DNA of 64,000 bases from assembly GCA_030686995.1 (NCBI GenBank), contig CM060709.1, positions 304,754,357-304,818,356 of the forward strand, given 5' to 3'. Position numbers and translations under genes: made by a program. The notes beneath the pieces are model-generated. The model saw only the letters and a program-made list of their open reading frames with translations. It did not search any database and was not told where the DNA came from. Origin of the DNA: Artemisia argyi (lineage: Eukaryota > Streptophyta > Magnoliopsida > Asterales > Asteraceae). Shown here one piece after another: positions 46,465 through 59,600 of this stretch; the first letter of the stretch is position 1; each line of letters begins with the position of its first letter.

Positions 46465-47800
46465 TTGTTTCAGGAAATGAGCAAGCGTCAGCGGGGAAGC
46501 TCTTCAAGATCTTCAAGGGCCCAACGTGAAAGCTACGGGGACACGGTCCTAAGCTTTGGGGTCTTTGATGATGATGCCTCCACCTCCAAGGACAACCAAT
46601 TACTCCTTCACCAAGTTGACAGTGGGGCTGTGATCGATTGGAACTTTTTGAGTCACCAGGGCCTCGAGCAAACCTTTCTTCAAATCTTCCAAACTGATGA
46701 ATTCACTGGTCCTCAATGGGAAAGATTGTTCAGAATTCGGGAACCTGTCTATGAGGAGTTGGTACGTGAACTTTTGGCTACTTTTCATTTTAATCTAGCT
46801 GAGGCAAGGAATGATGTGGGTGGTACTACAATCTATTTTAGGTTAGGGGTGAGCTTAGGAGTTGCTCAGTTGCGGAATTTGGTTGGAGATTGGGGTTGTA
46901 TAGTCAGTATGAGACCACTCAGGGTGGGTTTATGGGTAAGTTGTTGAATGGTGAAACTGTGAGGAATGACATGAGGTGTGCTTTGTTTTGGCCGAATATA
47001 GGGGATAGTGCATATAGCTCGACCACTGGGGCTACTTTTCTTATGGATCCTAGGATCAGGTTGACTCACAGGTGTATCACCTATAGCCTGTCAGGACGCC
47101 ATGGCTCCACCCACCGCATCACTGCTTCAGACCTTTTCTTCCTGTACACCATTTACTCACAGGATGTATACTGCAACATCCCATTCTGGGTGGCTAGCTA
47201 TTTGAAGGGAGGAATTAGGGAGAAAGAGGGTGATAAGATTTATGGGTGATGTTTGTTACCTGGCTGGCACGATCTTATGGAGTCCTTAAGCCGGAGATCA
47301 TGGGATATTTAAGTGTTGGTAGCACATGCAGGGTGGTGAAGGCCAAGTCCCTTAAGAAGATGAATGTGGTCATGGAGTTGGGAGATGGGTCTTATCTTTG
47401 GTATGTTGTAGGTGGAGCAGCGGGGGTTGGTGGTGATGACGACGAGGAGGATGAGCCACAGCATCAGCTTTATGGAGGCTACGAGGCCGGTTCTGTAGAT
47501 TACTACGGGCACATGAGTCAGGGGGACTGGCAGGCCCACCAAGGGACCTGGATGGGTCAAGTGGATGCATGGAGAACCACCACTGACCAGAGGTTTGATT
47601 GGATGTATGATCACACTTTGCGTCAGATGCAGTACCTATCGACTCGTGATCAGATCGAGCCCCCTTTACAGATTGACCCGTTCCCTGGACGAGAGCAGGA
47701 CTACCCACCCTATGGGTACTATGGGCACCTCCCTCCTGGCTATGACTACCGCTATGGTCCCCCTCCCAGTGATGTGTTCATGATATGTTGTGGTCTTTGA
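46465..47800 (+). pseudogene. ATHILA ORF1-like protein relic
   Basis: Open segments 46465-46860, about 46890-47249 and 47246-47800 lie in three different frames, so the original frame carries two shifts. The product resembles the plant ATHILA ORF-1 retroelement protein: a Ser/Arg-rich start, VIDWNFLSHQGLEQTFLQIF, LFRIREPVYEELVRELLATF, TATGATFLMDPRI-like text, then RHGSTHRITASDLFFLYTIY and MFVTWLARSYGVLKPEI, then an acidic, Tyr/Gly/Pro-rich tail. The molecular role of this protein is not established. The 3' noncoding part (47950-48034) matches the region after gag-protease in family A (22540-22620, reversed). Confidence 0.7.
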
Positions 47801-48034
47801 ATAATTTCTTTATGATTGTATGTTTCGAAAAACAATTTGGTCTGTAATAGTCTAGGATTCGGCCTCTGTTGGCCCGTGGATGCTCTGAACTCTTTATTTT
47901 TTTATGCATGTAGGATTTTTAATTTCATGGTTGTTTATTACCCAAGCTTTATTTGCCTTATTTGTTTAATTGTTTGTTTGTTTGATTTTATTTGTTTCCG
48001 TATGCGTGCTTTATTTTTATTGTTTGTGGCTCAT

Positions 48035-49440
48035 TGATGCGTGGGAATCGCAACAGGCTTTACCTCTCGAGGGATCTCGAGAAGCTTACAACCCCCACCA
48101 GGCAGTGTACCTGATCGTTGTAGTATAGTATAGTGACAAGTACCGGGGGATTGATCGTTCAGCTTAGGAATAGTGTCGCTAGGATTAGAAAACCTAAATA
48201 CTAGTTCTAAATGTGAGGGATGATTATTTTTTTGTTTTTATATTTTATGGAAAGCAAATTAAAATCTCGGGTTTGAAAGATTTGGGCGGAATTAGTTGCT
48301 AATCAACTAACCCAATACTAAGATGCAATCAAAATAAAATACTAGAAATGAAAATAAACTAATTTATACTAAGGTTGTGAGCAGTAATTGGAGAAAATGT
48401 GTTTACTTAGATTTCACTACTCCCTAGATATCTTTTACACGTTAATTACTTGTTATAATTGCATGGATGACGGATCGTATTCCTTAATACCATTCATGGG
48501 GTGGCACACATAACTCCCCAATTCTATGAGCTCTTATCTCCTCCTACACCATGCCCAGCACAACTATAGGGATTGTAAACAGTGGCTCATGCATTAAATA
48601 CAACCAATAAAGACCTAGTGCGCGTTGGTTCATGTTTCTTAAGACGTTCAAGCATGTTACCAATTGGAGATCTGCCAGTTTTCTTAAGCCTAACATATAA
48701 ATCATTCATCCAAGACAAGAATAAACAAGTAATCAACACATAATCAATATCTAGGTTTCATTAGATCTAAGCAAACACAAGATAGATCTAGCCTAGCATG
48801 ATAGAATTAAGACAAGAACATGATATAGACAACCAACACATAGACATATTGATTGAATTAGAAGAACACTTATCTTGATTAATCATGCAAGGTATCAAGG
48901 GGTTGGAACCCTTGAAAAACCTGTAAAGTTACACCAAAAACGTACTTAGGGTTTCTCCCAAAACTTCTCTTTCTAAATGTGAAAAACTAGAAAACTATAT
49001 ATAAGAAAAGGGGTCTGACGGCGTCAAGACCAATTAGGTGACGCCGTCACCTCGCCGCCAAAACAATCCTCGGACTGCCTAGATCTACATTTGACGCCGT
49101 CAAGAACAATTCATTTCCAGGCCGTCATGACTTTTACTCTTGACGCCCTACCTTCATGACGCCGTCAAAACTCTTCTGGATCGTCATGGAATTTTACTCT
49201 TGACGCCGTCATGGAACTACTCTTGACGCCGTCATGCACTGTTCCCAGCATGGAAAATTAAGACTTTGGCGTTTTCTTCACTTTTATGCTCCAAAAACGT
49301 CCGAATTGCTTCCTTTTCCATATTTCACTCCCAAAGTACCTAAAATCACAAAAGGAACGATTTAGGGCAATATTTGATCAAATAAATTCGGATTCGGGCT
49401 TAAATGACCCCCTAAAAACGGATCATTTTTCGCCTCATCA
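48035..49440 (-). mobile_element. Family A LTR copy 4
   Basis: 1,406 bp from TGATGCGTGG to CCTCATCA, reverse of copy 1, inserted behind the ATHILA-type ORF. Palindromes TGACGNCGTCA span about 49015-49235, next to the TATA-like CTATATATAAG near 48996. The left flank is CTCAT. Element internal DNA follows at 49441, so it is the 3' LTR of a minus-strand element. Confidence 0.9.
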
Positions 49441-50045
49441 TATACCCTTACACTTGAGATTTGCTTGTCCTCAAGCAAATGCGCTTTTATTCTACTCAAA
49501 AGACAAGTTATTGGTCATTTAACACTAATATAAAAGTAATTACAACAAATAATCGTTCCACTAAAGACCAATAGACAAGCACGAAGGTCATACACAAGCA
49601 CCTCACAAATAGTGTTTAGATACTCACATCTCTCGGGTGTAATAAAGTGTAAATTACAATATGGAAACGGAAGATATATCTCACTACCTGTCATAGCAAA
49701 ATAGATTACCATAGGCTTGGGAAAGGATCAAACCTCCACCACATGGCGTAAGCACCTAGGATAGACTATCAAAGAGGTCTTTTAAAGAGTTGTAACGTTA
49801 GGTGTAGGGATATGAAATACACGGTTTTGTTGGATAAAGGAAGTTTTACTGGTGGTGAGTTAACAATCTTGGTTAATTACATGTACAAGATGGTGTTGCT
49901 AAGCCAAGACTAGACTCGACTTAAGCTAATAAATGAGAACTAACAAGAACATAAAATGAACATAGAATGAAAAGGGATGGTAGTCTGTATGTTTTTTTCT
50001 CTTTTTCCTTTTTTCTATATTTTTTTTTTTCTTTTTTTTTTCTTT

Positions 50046-50084
<39 letters not shown>

Positions 50085-50611
50085 ATACACTCTTACCCTA
50101 CCATCCAAAATAATACATCATAGGGGATTGAGCATTCCCCTTACACTTGAATCTTTACATACTTTACATTAAACTAATCTAATGAGTCGAATTAAGAAAA
50201 TCAAAACACTTGGAGCACTTTTAAGATTAACGTACATATGAGGGTAATAATATTATGTTCTTCCCCATTACTCCATAAATAAGTACTTTACCCATGAGTC
50301 CCAATCGTCCCAAAACAATATGTACAAGGATATGACTCGACTTAGCAACCATGTAATCAATTAGAAAGTTAACTTAGGGTTTAACAAATAACAATAATGC
50401 ACTAAAAATGAGCGCATACACGGAAGGCTAAGGCGATTTGGTTGTACATTTAAGTGGGGTGTAACAAATTCTTCCTTTAAGTAAAATGCTTAAAGTTAGA
50501 AACGAAAAGATAGGCTCGGAGGGGTGTACTAGGGGTTTCGTGTACTAAAAATGAGTACAACGCTAAAGGTGTGGGAAAAATTAGTTGACTTAACTAGCCA
50601 AGTAATATGAC
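49441..50611 (-). mobile_element. Family A internal region, interrupted
   Basis: Matches 20190-21385 closely, including the polypurine-like AAGTGTAAGGG beside the LTR and the T-rich tract (49995-50082). It is broken at AATATGAC by the giant-LTR element and resumes at 62653. Confidence 0.85.
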
Positions 50612-51783
50612 TGATCAATTCACGCTTTTGGGATAAATAATTTCACAACTCTTTTTACTAACTTTGAAAAGTAGCAAGGCGGTTCAAAGGAGATTTCAAA
50701 ATCATTTATTCCCGAAAAACGCTCCGTTTTCCAAAATTTTTCTTTTATTCCTTTATTCCACTTATACTTTCTATTTTTGGACTTTTCCATAATTCACACT
50801 TGTGACGGTTTGTTGAACTTTCATTATCTTGCAATAATTATTAGGGTCAACAAGTAGAAACACTTCTTTTAGGAAGTGACCATACGGTTAAAATTCGTCA
50901 TCCTTGATTTTTCACGAGTCCCCAAACTAAACGTACAAACGAGATCACAGCTTATCTACAAATTAGATGCTAACACTACTCATAACAGTTACTTGTGGAA
51001 ACTCCTTACTCCCATTTCCTAGGTTTTGTATCTCAATATTTTATTTTGTTGAGAAATGAATTGCTTCATATTTTCTCGTTTCGATAATTTTAAGTCCGAT
51101 AGTGATACCTAAGTTAAAACGATAAGTAGTTATTCATTTTCTCTTAAGAACCACTGCAATAGAAATTCGGTCCATTTCAAGGAATTTGGGGTACATACAA
51201 TATCAAAGATATAAGTTGCGGAGTACGATCACGTGCACCTCATGTGACTGATTACTAATCACGTATCACATGCACCTCACGCGCCAACAACTTATTGATA
51301 CATACATAGCTCTTATTCAACAATACTTCAACTTTCACTTTTTTTCATTTTTCACTTTTTTTCATACTTTTCACTTTTTTTTCTTTCTTTCTTGACTTTT
51401 TTCTCAACATCAATGGAAGCTTATCGGGTAGCTCCAAAACCACATAGATAATCAACTTTTGACTTTTGATTTTTTCACTTTTTGCTCTTATTTTTGATGT
51501 TCCTTGATATGTACCCAATTTCTAAAGCAAAAATTCTCTTAAGAAAATAAAGAACTAAATATTATTCAAACCTAAATACCACTAATTAACCTAGAACATC
51601 TATTATATATTGGTGACGTTTCTGATGGGAGTAAAAAGCCACAAGTACCTCTTATGAGCTCTAAAGAGAACCACTACTCCACGTTTAGCATCTAACTTCT
51701 AAATAAACTCTATCATTTCTCGCTCTTCGCAATTTAAGATCTCAAGTAATGAAACCAGCGAATACTTAGCCGATAATCAGCCA

Positions 51784-51981
51784 CGCATATATAAAGTCAG
51801 TTACGGAAACTTGCAAATTCTAGAAGAAGAATTCGCGTTTTCTAGCTCCTTATGTAAAAGACTAGCGAAAGCTTTTAAGCTGCGCATGTATAAAGTCAAG
51901 TACGGGAACTTGCAGATTCTTAAGAAAGAATTCGCATTTTATAGCTCCTTGTGTACAAAACTAGCACAAGCTTATGTGATC
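51784..51981 (+). repeat. 99-bp in-frame tandem duplication
   Basis: Two adjacent 99-bp units (51784-51882, 51883-51981), each containing TATAAAGTCA and AACTTGCA(A/G)ATTCT. Read on the plus strand they code for a 33-residue repeat (NLQILEEEFAFSSSLC, NLQILKKEFAFYSSLC) without stops. The plus strand is antisense to the element, so protein significance is doubtful. The second LTR has the same pair near 57823-58020. Confidence 0.75.
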
Positions 51982-52789
51982 ATCATTGGTTAAGGGAACA
52001 AGCTAGGGCTCAACACGCCCGATCAAGTCAAAATATTTATTTCTACTCTCGCCAGCAAGAAAGTCAACAAGGTGTCAAAACACTTATTCAAACTTTATTA
52101 TATTTTTTTTACTACTTTTTCAACTTTTTCACATTTTTTGTACTTTTTCATGACATTTTCATCAAAATTTTTTGAAATTTTCAATTTTTTCAATTTTTTT
52201 TTTCTTTTTTTTTTTTGGTGGAAAAACGGAGTTGCGAGAGTTCACGACATTGTGAAAATGCAAGGTCAAAATCGAATCGAAGATTCACCCTCCCCCCGAC
52301 TAGAACGAAACATTGTCCTCAATGTTTGATGGGTTAAGGTAATCCTAACAAAATTCTAGGCCGTTTATTAATTATGCCAAAGAAAACGTTAGTCGATAAG
52401 ATTTAACGGATATAGGATTTCCAAGTAGCACCAATGAATGAGACTCCAAGTGAAGAGATAACGAGCACGAGAGTCATCATAAATCACGGACAATCCTGAA
52501 CAAACATCACAAACAACCACGAAACACAAGAGTAGAAGAGGCACCCCCTCCTCACATTAGGTGTTAGAAAATAGAAATATAAGAAGATGAAATGATAAGC
52601 ATGGGTTGCCACCCACGAAGCGCTTGTTTTTGTTCACCGAGTCACATGAGCTTGACTCGATCCCCGAATTAATTCGTCCTTGGGGAGAAACTGTGGAAAA
52701 ATAATCTCATTCAGGCTTTCATTCAAAATATTTTGAAAAACTTGTGACGTATTTGAAAGTTCCATCCCGAATAGATAGCCGTTGGTATT

Positions 52790-53600
52790 TTACTTATGAA
52801 AACTTTGAAAAATGATACCAGGATCAAAAACAACATCCTCACTCCCCACGAAGTGACGGATAAGAGAAATCACACCAAACGTTATAAACGGCAAGAACGT
52901 CATGATAACAATCTTGAAAAACTCATCTTCATCAAAATAAAACTTCATAATTATAGAATTATGAATCTTATCATTTAAGCTCATTTTAAAATCTTTTCCG
53001 GGTGGGAGGGATGGGATAAACTTTTCATTAAAACTCTCATTCTTAAAAACACCACCCGGATCATGATCAACATCAAGATCAAAACTGAAACTTTCATATT
53101 CAGATTTAGAAAACTTTTCCATTTTGCATTCAGATTCATCAAAACGAAATGATTCAAACTCCGGAAGAGAGATAAAAGCATGAGAAGTGGTACTGCCACG
53201 ACTCGTCTCTTCTGAGTAATCGAAATGAAAAGCTTCAAACGTCGGATTATAAAAATCATGACGATAAGTGGGATTGCCACTTATTTCCTCAGTCGTATCA
53301 AAGGAGAAACTCTCAAAGTCTGGTAAAAATTCCTCGAGCTCGGGCTCCAGAGGATCGTCAATTATAAGCTCAATCTTTGTCTTAACTTTATCCGGAGGGA
53401 TTGACGGTTCATCGTTCAACAAATTGTTAAGAAAAATAGTATCTCCCTCCGAATCAAAGTAAGAATCATCAATCTCAGAAAACGGAATTGTTTCAATTTC
53501 AAGAAATTCATCGACCTCTTCCCAAAAAGAATCATATTCCTTAGTCGGAGGAAATGATGGGGAAGAGTCGGGAACGAAATTGAAAAGCCGGGCTGCTTAT
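52790..53600 (-). pseudogene. Gypsy gag-pol linker-like reading frame in giant LTR, copy 1
   Basis: The frame is open from about 53598 (after a TAA) to 52790; the ATG-initiated part is 210 residues. It is very acidic, with repeated (F/Y)ESFSFD / FEAFHFD / FESFRFD units. It resembles the linker between gag-protease and reverse transcriptase in Athila-type elements (DSYFDSEGDTIFLNNLLNDEP). A hydrophobic segment near the C-terminus (FFKIVIMTFLPFITFGVISL) precedes the end. Being inside an LTR, it is present twice. No catalytic motif is visible. Confidence 0.55.
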
Positions 53601-53616
53601 TCTAAGAAAACTGCTT

Positions 53617-53648
53617 ATCTCAAGTGCTTAATAATAAGCACTTGAGAT
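53617..53648. repeat. Perfect 14-bp hairpin
   Basis: ATCTCAAGTGCTTA, a four-base loop, then TAAGCACTTGAGAT. It borders the coding relic and a 2-kb stretch rich in AATAAGCT words (53590-55620). The second copy lies near 59656-59687. Confidence 0.85.
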
Positions 53649-55758
53649 CCAAACTGCTTGAAACTTGAGACTCAAGATAAAAATGATGTAAAGAACTCAG
53701 TGAATGCAAGATATGATCAAAATCAAACTCAAAATACTACAGATCCATGAGATAATATGCAATAAGTTCACAATAAGCTCCAAACTTATGAACAGAATAA
53801 GCTAAAGTATGGACAGAAATGAACTAGCAATGCCCAACACTACTAATACTCCAAATAAACTCAGAAATGTCAATTTAGAACTAATACAAGCTTAAAGAAA
53901 CAATAGCAGGCCTATATTGCAAAACAGAAAACTAGACTAAGTTACCAAGTAGCAAGGCAAATTAAACTACTCTAATAAGCTGATAAGAAGAAACTATTGA
54001 TGGAAATTTAATCACTACCAATCAGAGATGTATTTAGAACACAATGATAAGGCTAGAGCTATAAGCTGCTATCCTTAAAAAGGCCAAGAACATTGGACAT
54101 TAACTGTGGTGCAGGGGAGCAAATAGCTCAATCAGGCTACTATAAGCTATGATTACAATAAGCTACTGAATTCAAATCCTAAATCTACTTGTTGAAATTG
54201 AATTACCAGCTACCAGATAATACAAATCCACAATTACTAACTATCTATGCTAACTAATGAAACCTACAAGATCAAACAAAATTCACGCCGTAAACTAAGT
54301 GTAAAAAAAAACAGTTGACTAATTTGTATGCAAATAAATTTGACTTAATCCAATTTTAACTGCTAGATTCTACTCCTAGATGTTTTATTAAGCTGAAATA
54401 AAGCTGAATTAAGCTAATGAGAACTGATATGCAACTACTCTAACTAATTTACTCACTGATTCAATTTTCAACTAACAGTTAAGGAAATGAGATCTAATTT
54501 TTGACTAATAAAGTAATGAGCTACTGTTTTATTGCTAGATCCAAATTAAATTTACCTAAAGTGAACTATGAATGCAGTATAAACAACAAAATAACTATAC
54601 TAACTCAGCTAAACTAGCTGATCCAAACACCCCTGATCCAACAGATCACAGTTCCACAAGTCCAAATTACTTCAAATTCATTTCCAAAATTTATTTAATT
54701 CAACAAACAACTCAAATTCAATGTATTATTAGCAACTCAGGTTCAATCTAATGCACTTTCTAAGTTTATGAAAACTGGCTCAGAAGCAATATAACCAGAC
54801 CACTAGCAATCAGTCAAACTCAAAAGTTACCATCAATATTTCAACTCAAAGACTACACCACCACTGATCCACAAACAAATGATCAACTAACAAATAATAG
54901 ACCCAACAGTTATCCAAAATGAAAATCCAAATGATGACAGTTAAGCTACTAGAAACTCAGATCAGAGATTCATTAATCCTACAGATAACTAGAACCAAAT
55001 ATCATATCAGATGCTCAATTACACTAAAATGAGACAAACAAAGTTATACAAATTAAAACTAAAGCAATGGAACAGTAACCTCTATATGAGTCTCAACTAA
55101 TCTTACACTAATGCAGATCTAAATTTAACTAATCTATCAATGAAACAAAATTAGTACTTCAGATAAGGAATTAAGACTTACAACAATATCCTCTCAGCTC
55201 AAAATAGAGAGGTTCCTAAGTCGCCTATCTCTAAGATAGGCTGATTTCAATTACGGTCTGTATCAGCTTATCCAATCACATCTCAGCAACCATAAACTCT
55301 GATCTCTGTTTATCTCTTAACACAGACTCAAATACAACTCCAAGTATAAGCTAGAAAGCTCAAATGGAGAATTGAAAAAGAAAAAATAAGCTCTTACTGT
55401 GAGCTTTTATAACTAATGAGTATTTATTATATTTTTTTTTATTTTTTTTATTTTATATTTTTTATATTTATATTGATTTCTAAAATAAGCTGTAAGTTTA
55501 AACAAAATTTAGGCTAAATGAAAATTAATAAAAACTGAATTATGATAGACATTAAAGCAGAATAAGAAAGAAAATAACATGAACAATAAGCTAAGTATAA
55601 AAGAAATAAGCACTTTTATTAGAATAACAAGTAAAATTACATTGACTAAACTACAATACAATTCAAAAGAAATTTTAACAGCACTTTGTTACCTAAATTC
55701 TACACACCTAAATGGCTTAAATGAGCTTCTATTTATAGGAGATGTGAGGAGGTGAGCT

Positions 55759-55785
55759 CACGGATTGCCAAGCTGGCAATCCGTG
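55759..55785. promoter_or_regulatory. 12-bp inverted repeat upstream of the giant-LTR TATA box
   Basis: CACGGATTGCCA, loop AGC, TGGCAATCCGTG. On the minus strand it lies about 22 bp upstream of TATAAATAG (55729-55737), a position suited to factor binding; function is inferred. Duplicated in the other LTR near 61797-61823. Confidence 0.6.
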
Positions 55786-56609
55786 TGAGTTGTGCTTCTT
55801 TACATCCATTCAGAACCCTTGATCTCCTTTCCAATCATTACCAAATGATATCCACCCTTAGATCAATTTTTGTGACGCGACTCAACCATTAGCAACCTGC
55901 CACATGTCCTTTTTTGTGCTTCTTCGCCTCTGACACGTTCCTGACATCACCAATTACTTCTAGAAGGCCAATGATTGGACGTTATTACCCTTAATTGCGG
56001 TGATTTTGTGTGTACGGTAATTAGGGTTCATAGTTTACTATTCATTGAATAGTAGTAACTGGGTAAGGGTTAATATTTGGGGGGCGGGAGTGAGTGAGTG
56101 AGTTTATTTATTTCTTTTGACTTTGACCAGTTGACCGAAGATATTAAATGGGCTCGGGTCATGTTTATTAGATGTTGGGCCTTTGGGAATCATTTTAAGA
56201 GTGGGATGTGGGATTATCTTTGGACCAGGCTTAGCATTATATCAGCTTTTATATTTCAAGGACCAAATATGAATTATGCTAAAATCCAAGGGTAATTTCT
56301 GCCAACTTTGCAAAATTAATCCAAGGGCTAATCTTGCCAACTGATGATTCTTCAAGGTTGACTTTGACCAATATAGCATATCTTTGATGAATATCTGAAA
56401 ATTGCTTTCCCGGCCTCAGCTCTTGAACCTTTTCATACTCTCGTGCTCGGTTTCGCCGATTTTTGTGTGATTTCCGTCATTTTTGTAAAATATCCGTACC
56501 TGCATATCACAAACACAAAAACACATGTTTTCTTGGCATTTGTTAGCTCAAATAGTCGTTTAGGATTGGAAATTTGGTCATAAAATGGTGAGTAAATAAG
56601 CACACACCA

Positions 56610-56650
56610 AAATCCCCCCGACTAAAGTATTGCCGTGCCCTCACGCAATG
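56610..56650 (-). mobile_element. 41-bp internal region between the giant LTRs
   Basis: All that separates the two LTRs. On the minus strand it ends AGTCGGGGGGATTT directly before the LTR start TGGTGTGTGC, a convincing polypurine tract. The other half (CATTGCGTGAGGGCACGGC) follows the 5' LTR but does not look like a tRNA primer-binding site. No coding is possible. Confidence 0.8.
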
Positions 56651-59600
56651 TGATCAATTCACGCTTTTGGGATAAATAATTTCACAACTCTTTTTACTAA
56701 CTTTGAAAAGTAGCAAGGCGGTTCAAAAGAGATTTCAAAATCATTTATTCCCGAAAAACGCTCCGTTTTCCAAAATTTTCCTTTTATTCCTTTATTCCAC
56801 TTATACTTTCTATTTTTGGACTTTTCCATAATTCACACTTGTGACGGTTTGTTGAACTTTCATTATCTTGCAATAATTATTAGGGTCAACAAGTAGAAAC
56901 ACTTCTTTTAGGAAGTGACCATACGGTTAAAATTCGTCATCCTTGATTTTTCACGAGTCCCCAAACTAAGCGTACAAACGAGATCACAGCTTATCTACAA
57001 ATTAGATGCTAACACTACTCATAACAGTTACTTGTGGAAACTCCTTACTCCCATTTCCTAGGTTTTGTATCTCAATATTTTATTTTGTTGAGAAATGAAT
57101 TGCTTCATATTTTCTCGTTTCGATAATTTTAAGTCCGATAGTGATACCTAAGTTAAAACGATAAGTAGTTATTCATTTTCTCTTAAGAACCACTGCAATA
57201 GAAATTCGGTCCATTTCAAGGAATTTGGGGTACATACAATATCAAAGATATAAGTTGCGGAGTACGATCACGTGCACCTCATGTGACTGATTACTAATCA
57301 CGTATCACATGCACTTCACGCGCCAACAACTTATTGATACATACATAGCTCTTATTCAACAATACTTCAACTTTCACTTTTTTTCATTTTTCACTTTTTT
57401 TCATACTTTTCACTTTTTTTTCTTTCTTTCTTGACTTTTTTCTCAACATCAATGGAAGCTTATCGGGTAGCTCCAAAACCACATAGATAATCAACTTTTG
57501 ACTTTTGATTTTTTCACTTTTTGCTCTTATTTTTGATGTTCCTTGATATGTACCCAATTTCTAAAGCAAAAATTCTCTTAAGAAAATAAAGAACTAAATA
57601 TTATTCAAACCTAAATACCACTAATTAACCTAGAACATCTATTATATATTGGTGACGTTTCTGATGGGAGTAAAAAGCCACAAGTACCTCTTATGAGCTC
57701 TAAAGAGAACCACTACTCCACGTTTAGCATCAAACTTTTAAATAAACTCTATCATTTCTCGCTCTTTGCAATTTAAGATCTCAAGTAATGAAACCAGCGA
57801 ATACTTAGCCGATAATCAGCCACGCATATATAAAGTCAGTTACGGAAACTTGCAAATTCTAGAAGAAGAATTCGCGTTTTCTAGCTCCTTATGTAAAAGA
57901 CTAGCGAAAGCTTTTAAGCTGCGCATGTATAAAGTCAAGTACGGGAACTTGCAGATTCTTAAGAAAGAATTCGCATTTTATAGCTCCTTGTGTACAAAAC
58001 TAGCACAAGCTTATGTGATCATCATTGGTTAAGGGAACAAGCTAGGGCTCAACACGCCCGATCAAGTCAAAATATTTATTTCTACTCTCGCCAGCAAGAA
58101 AGTCAACAAGGTGTCAAAACACTTATTCAAACTTTATTATATTTTTTTTACTACTTTTTCAACTTTTTCACATTTTTTGTACTTTTTCATGACATTTTCA
58201 TCAAAATTTTTTGAAATTTTCAATTTTTTCAATTTTTTTTTTCTTTTTTTTTTTGGTGGAAAAACGGAGTTGCGAGAGTTCACGACATTGTGAAAATGCA
58301 AGGTCAAAATCGAATCGAAGATTCACCCTCCCCCCGACTAGAACGAAACATTGTCCTCAATGTTTGATGGGTTAAGGTAATCCTAACAAAATTCTAGGCC
58401 GTTTATTAATTATGCCAAAGAAAACGTTAGTCGATAAGATTTAACGGATATAGGATTTCCAAGTAGCACCAATGAATGAGACTCCAAGTGAAGAGATAAC
58501 GAGCACGAGAGTCATCATAAATCACGGACAATCCTGAACAAACATCACAAACAACCACGAAACACAAGAGTAGAAGAGGCACCCCCTCCTCACATTAGGT
58601 GTTAGAAAATAGAAATATAAGAAGATGAAATGATAAGCATGGGTTGCCACCCACGAAGCGCTTGTTTTTGTTCACCGAGTCACATGAGCTTGACTCGATC
58701 CCCGAATTAATTCGTCCTTGGGGAGAAACTGTGGAAAAATAATCTCATTCAGGCTTTCATTCAAAATATTTTGAAAAACTTGTGACGTATTTGAAAGTTC
58801 CATCCCGAATAGATAGCCGTTGGTATTTTACTTATGAAAACTTTGAAAAATGATACCAGGATCAAAAACAACATCCTCACTCCCCACGAAGTGACGGATA
58901 AGAGAAATCACACCAAACGTTATAAACGGCAAGAACGTCATGATAACAATCTTGAAAAACTCATCTTCATCAAAATAAAACTTCATAATTATAGAATTAT
59001 GAATCTTATCATTTAAGCTCATTTTAAAATCTTTTCCGGGTGGGAGGGATGGGATAAACTTTTCATTAAAACTCTCATTCTTAAAAACACCACCCGGATC
59101 ATGATCAACATCAAGATCAAAACTGAAACTTTCATATTCAGATTTAGAAAACTTTTCCATTTTGCATTCAGATTCATCAAAACGAAATGATTCAAACTCC
59201 GGAAGAGAGATAAAAGCATGAGAAGTGGTACTGCCACGACTCGTCTCTTCCGAGTAATCGAAATGAAAAGCTTCAAACGTCGGATTATAAAAATCATGAC
59301 GATAAGTGGGATTGCCACTTATTTCCTCAGTCGTATCAAAGGAGAAACTCTCAAAGTCTGGTAAAAATTCCTCGAGCTCGGGCTCCAGAGGATCGTCAAT
59401 TATAAGCTCAATCTTTGTCTTAACTTTATCCGGAGGGATTGACGGTTCATCGTTCAACAAATTGTTAAGAAAAATAGTATCTCCCTCCGAATCAAAGTAA
59501 GAATCATCAATCTCAGAAAACGGAATTGTTTCAATTTCAAGAAATTCATCGACCTCTTCCCAAAAAGAATCATATTCCTTAGTCGGAGGAAATGATGGGG

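Larger units (their letters stand above)
50612..56609 (-). mobile_element. Giant LTR, 5,998 bp (3' LTR of minus-strand element)
   Basis: It starts TGATCAATTCACGC and ends AAGCACACACCA, and is about 99.8% identical by eye to 56651-62647 (about a dozen substitutions plus T-run length). The outer flank is ATGAC (50607-50611), repeated at 62648-62652. The minus strand carries TATAAATAG at 55729-55737, 872 bp into the LTR, suggesting U3 of about 0.9 kb and more than 5 kb of R-U5. It encloses a 210-codon gypsy-like frame, an AGCGCTT...GGCAACCC module and a G-rich polypurine-like tract near 52286-52298, parts normally internal to an element. Confidence 0.88.
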
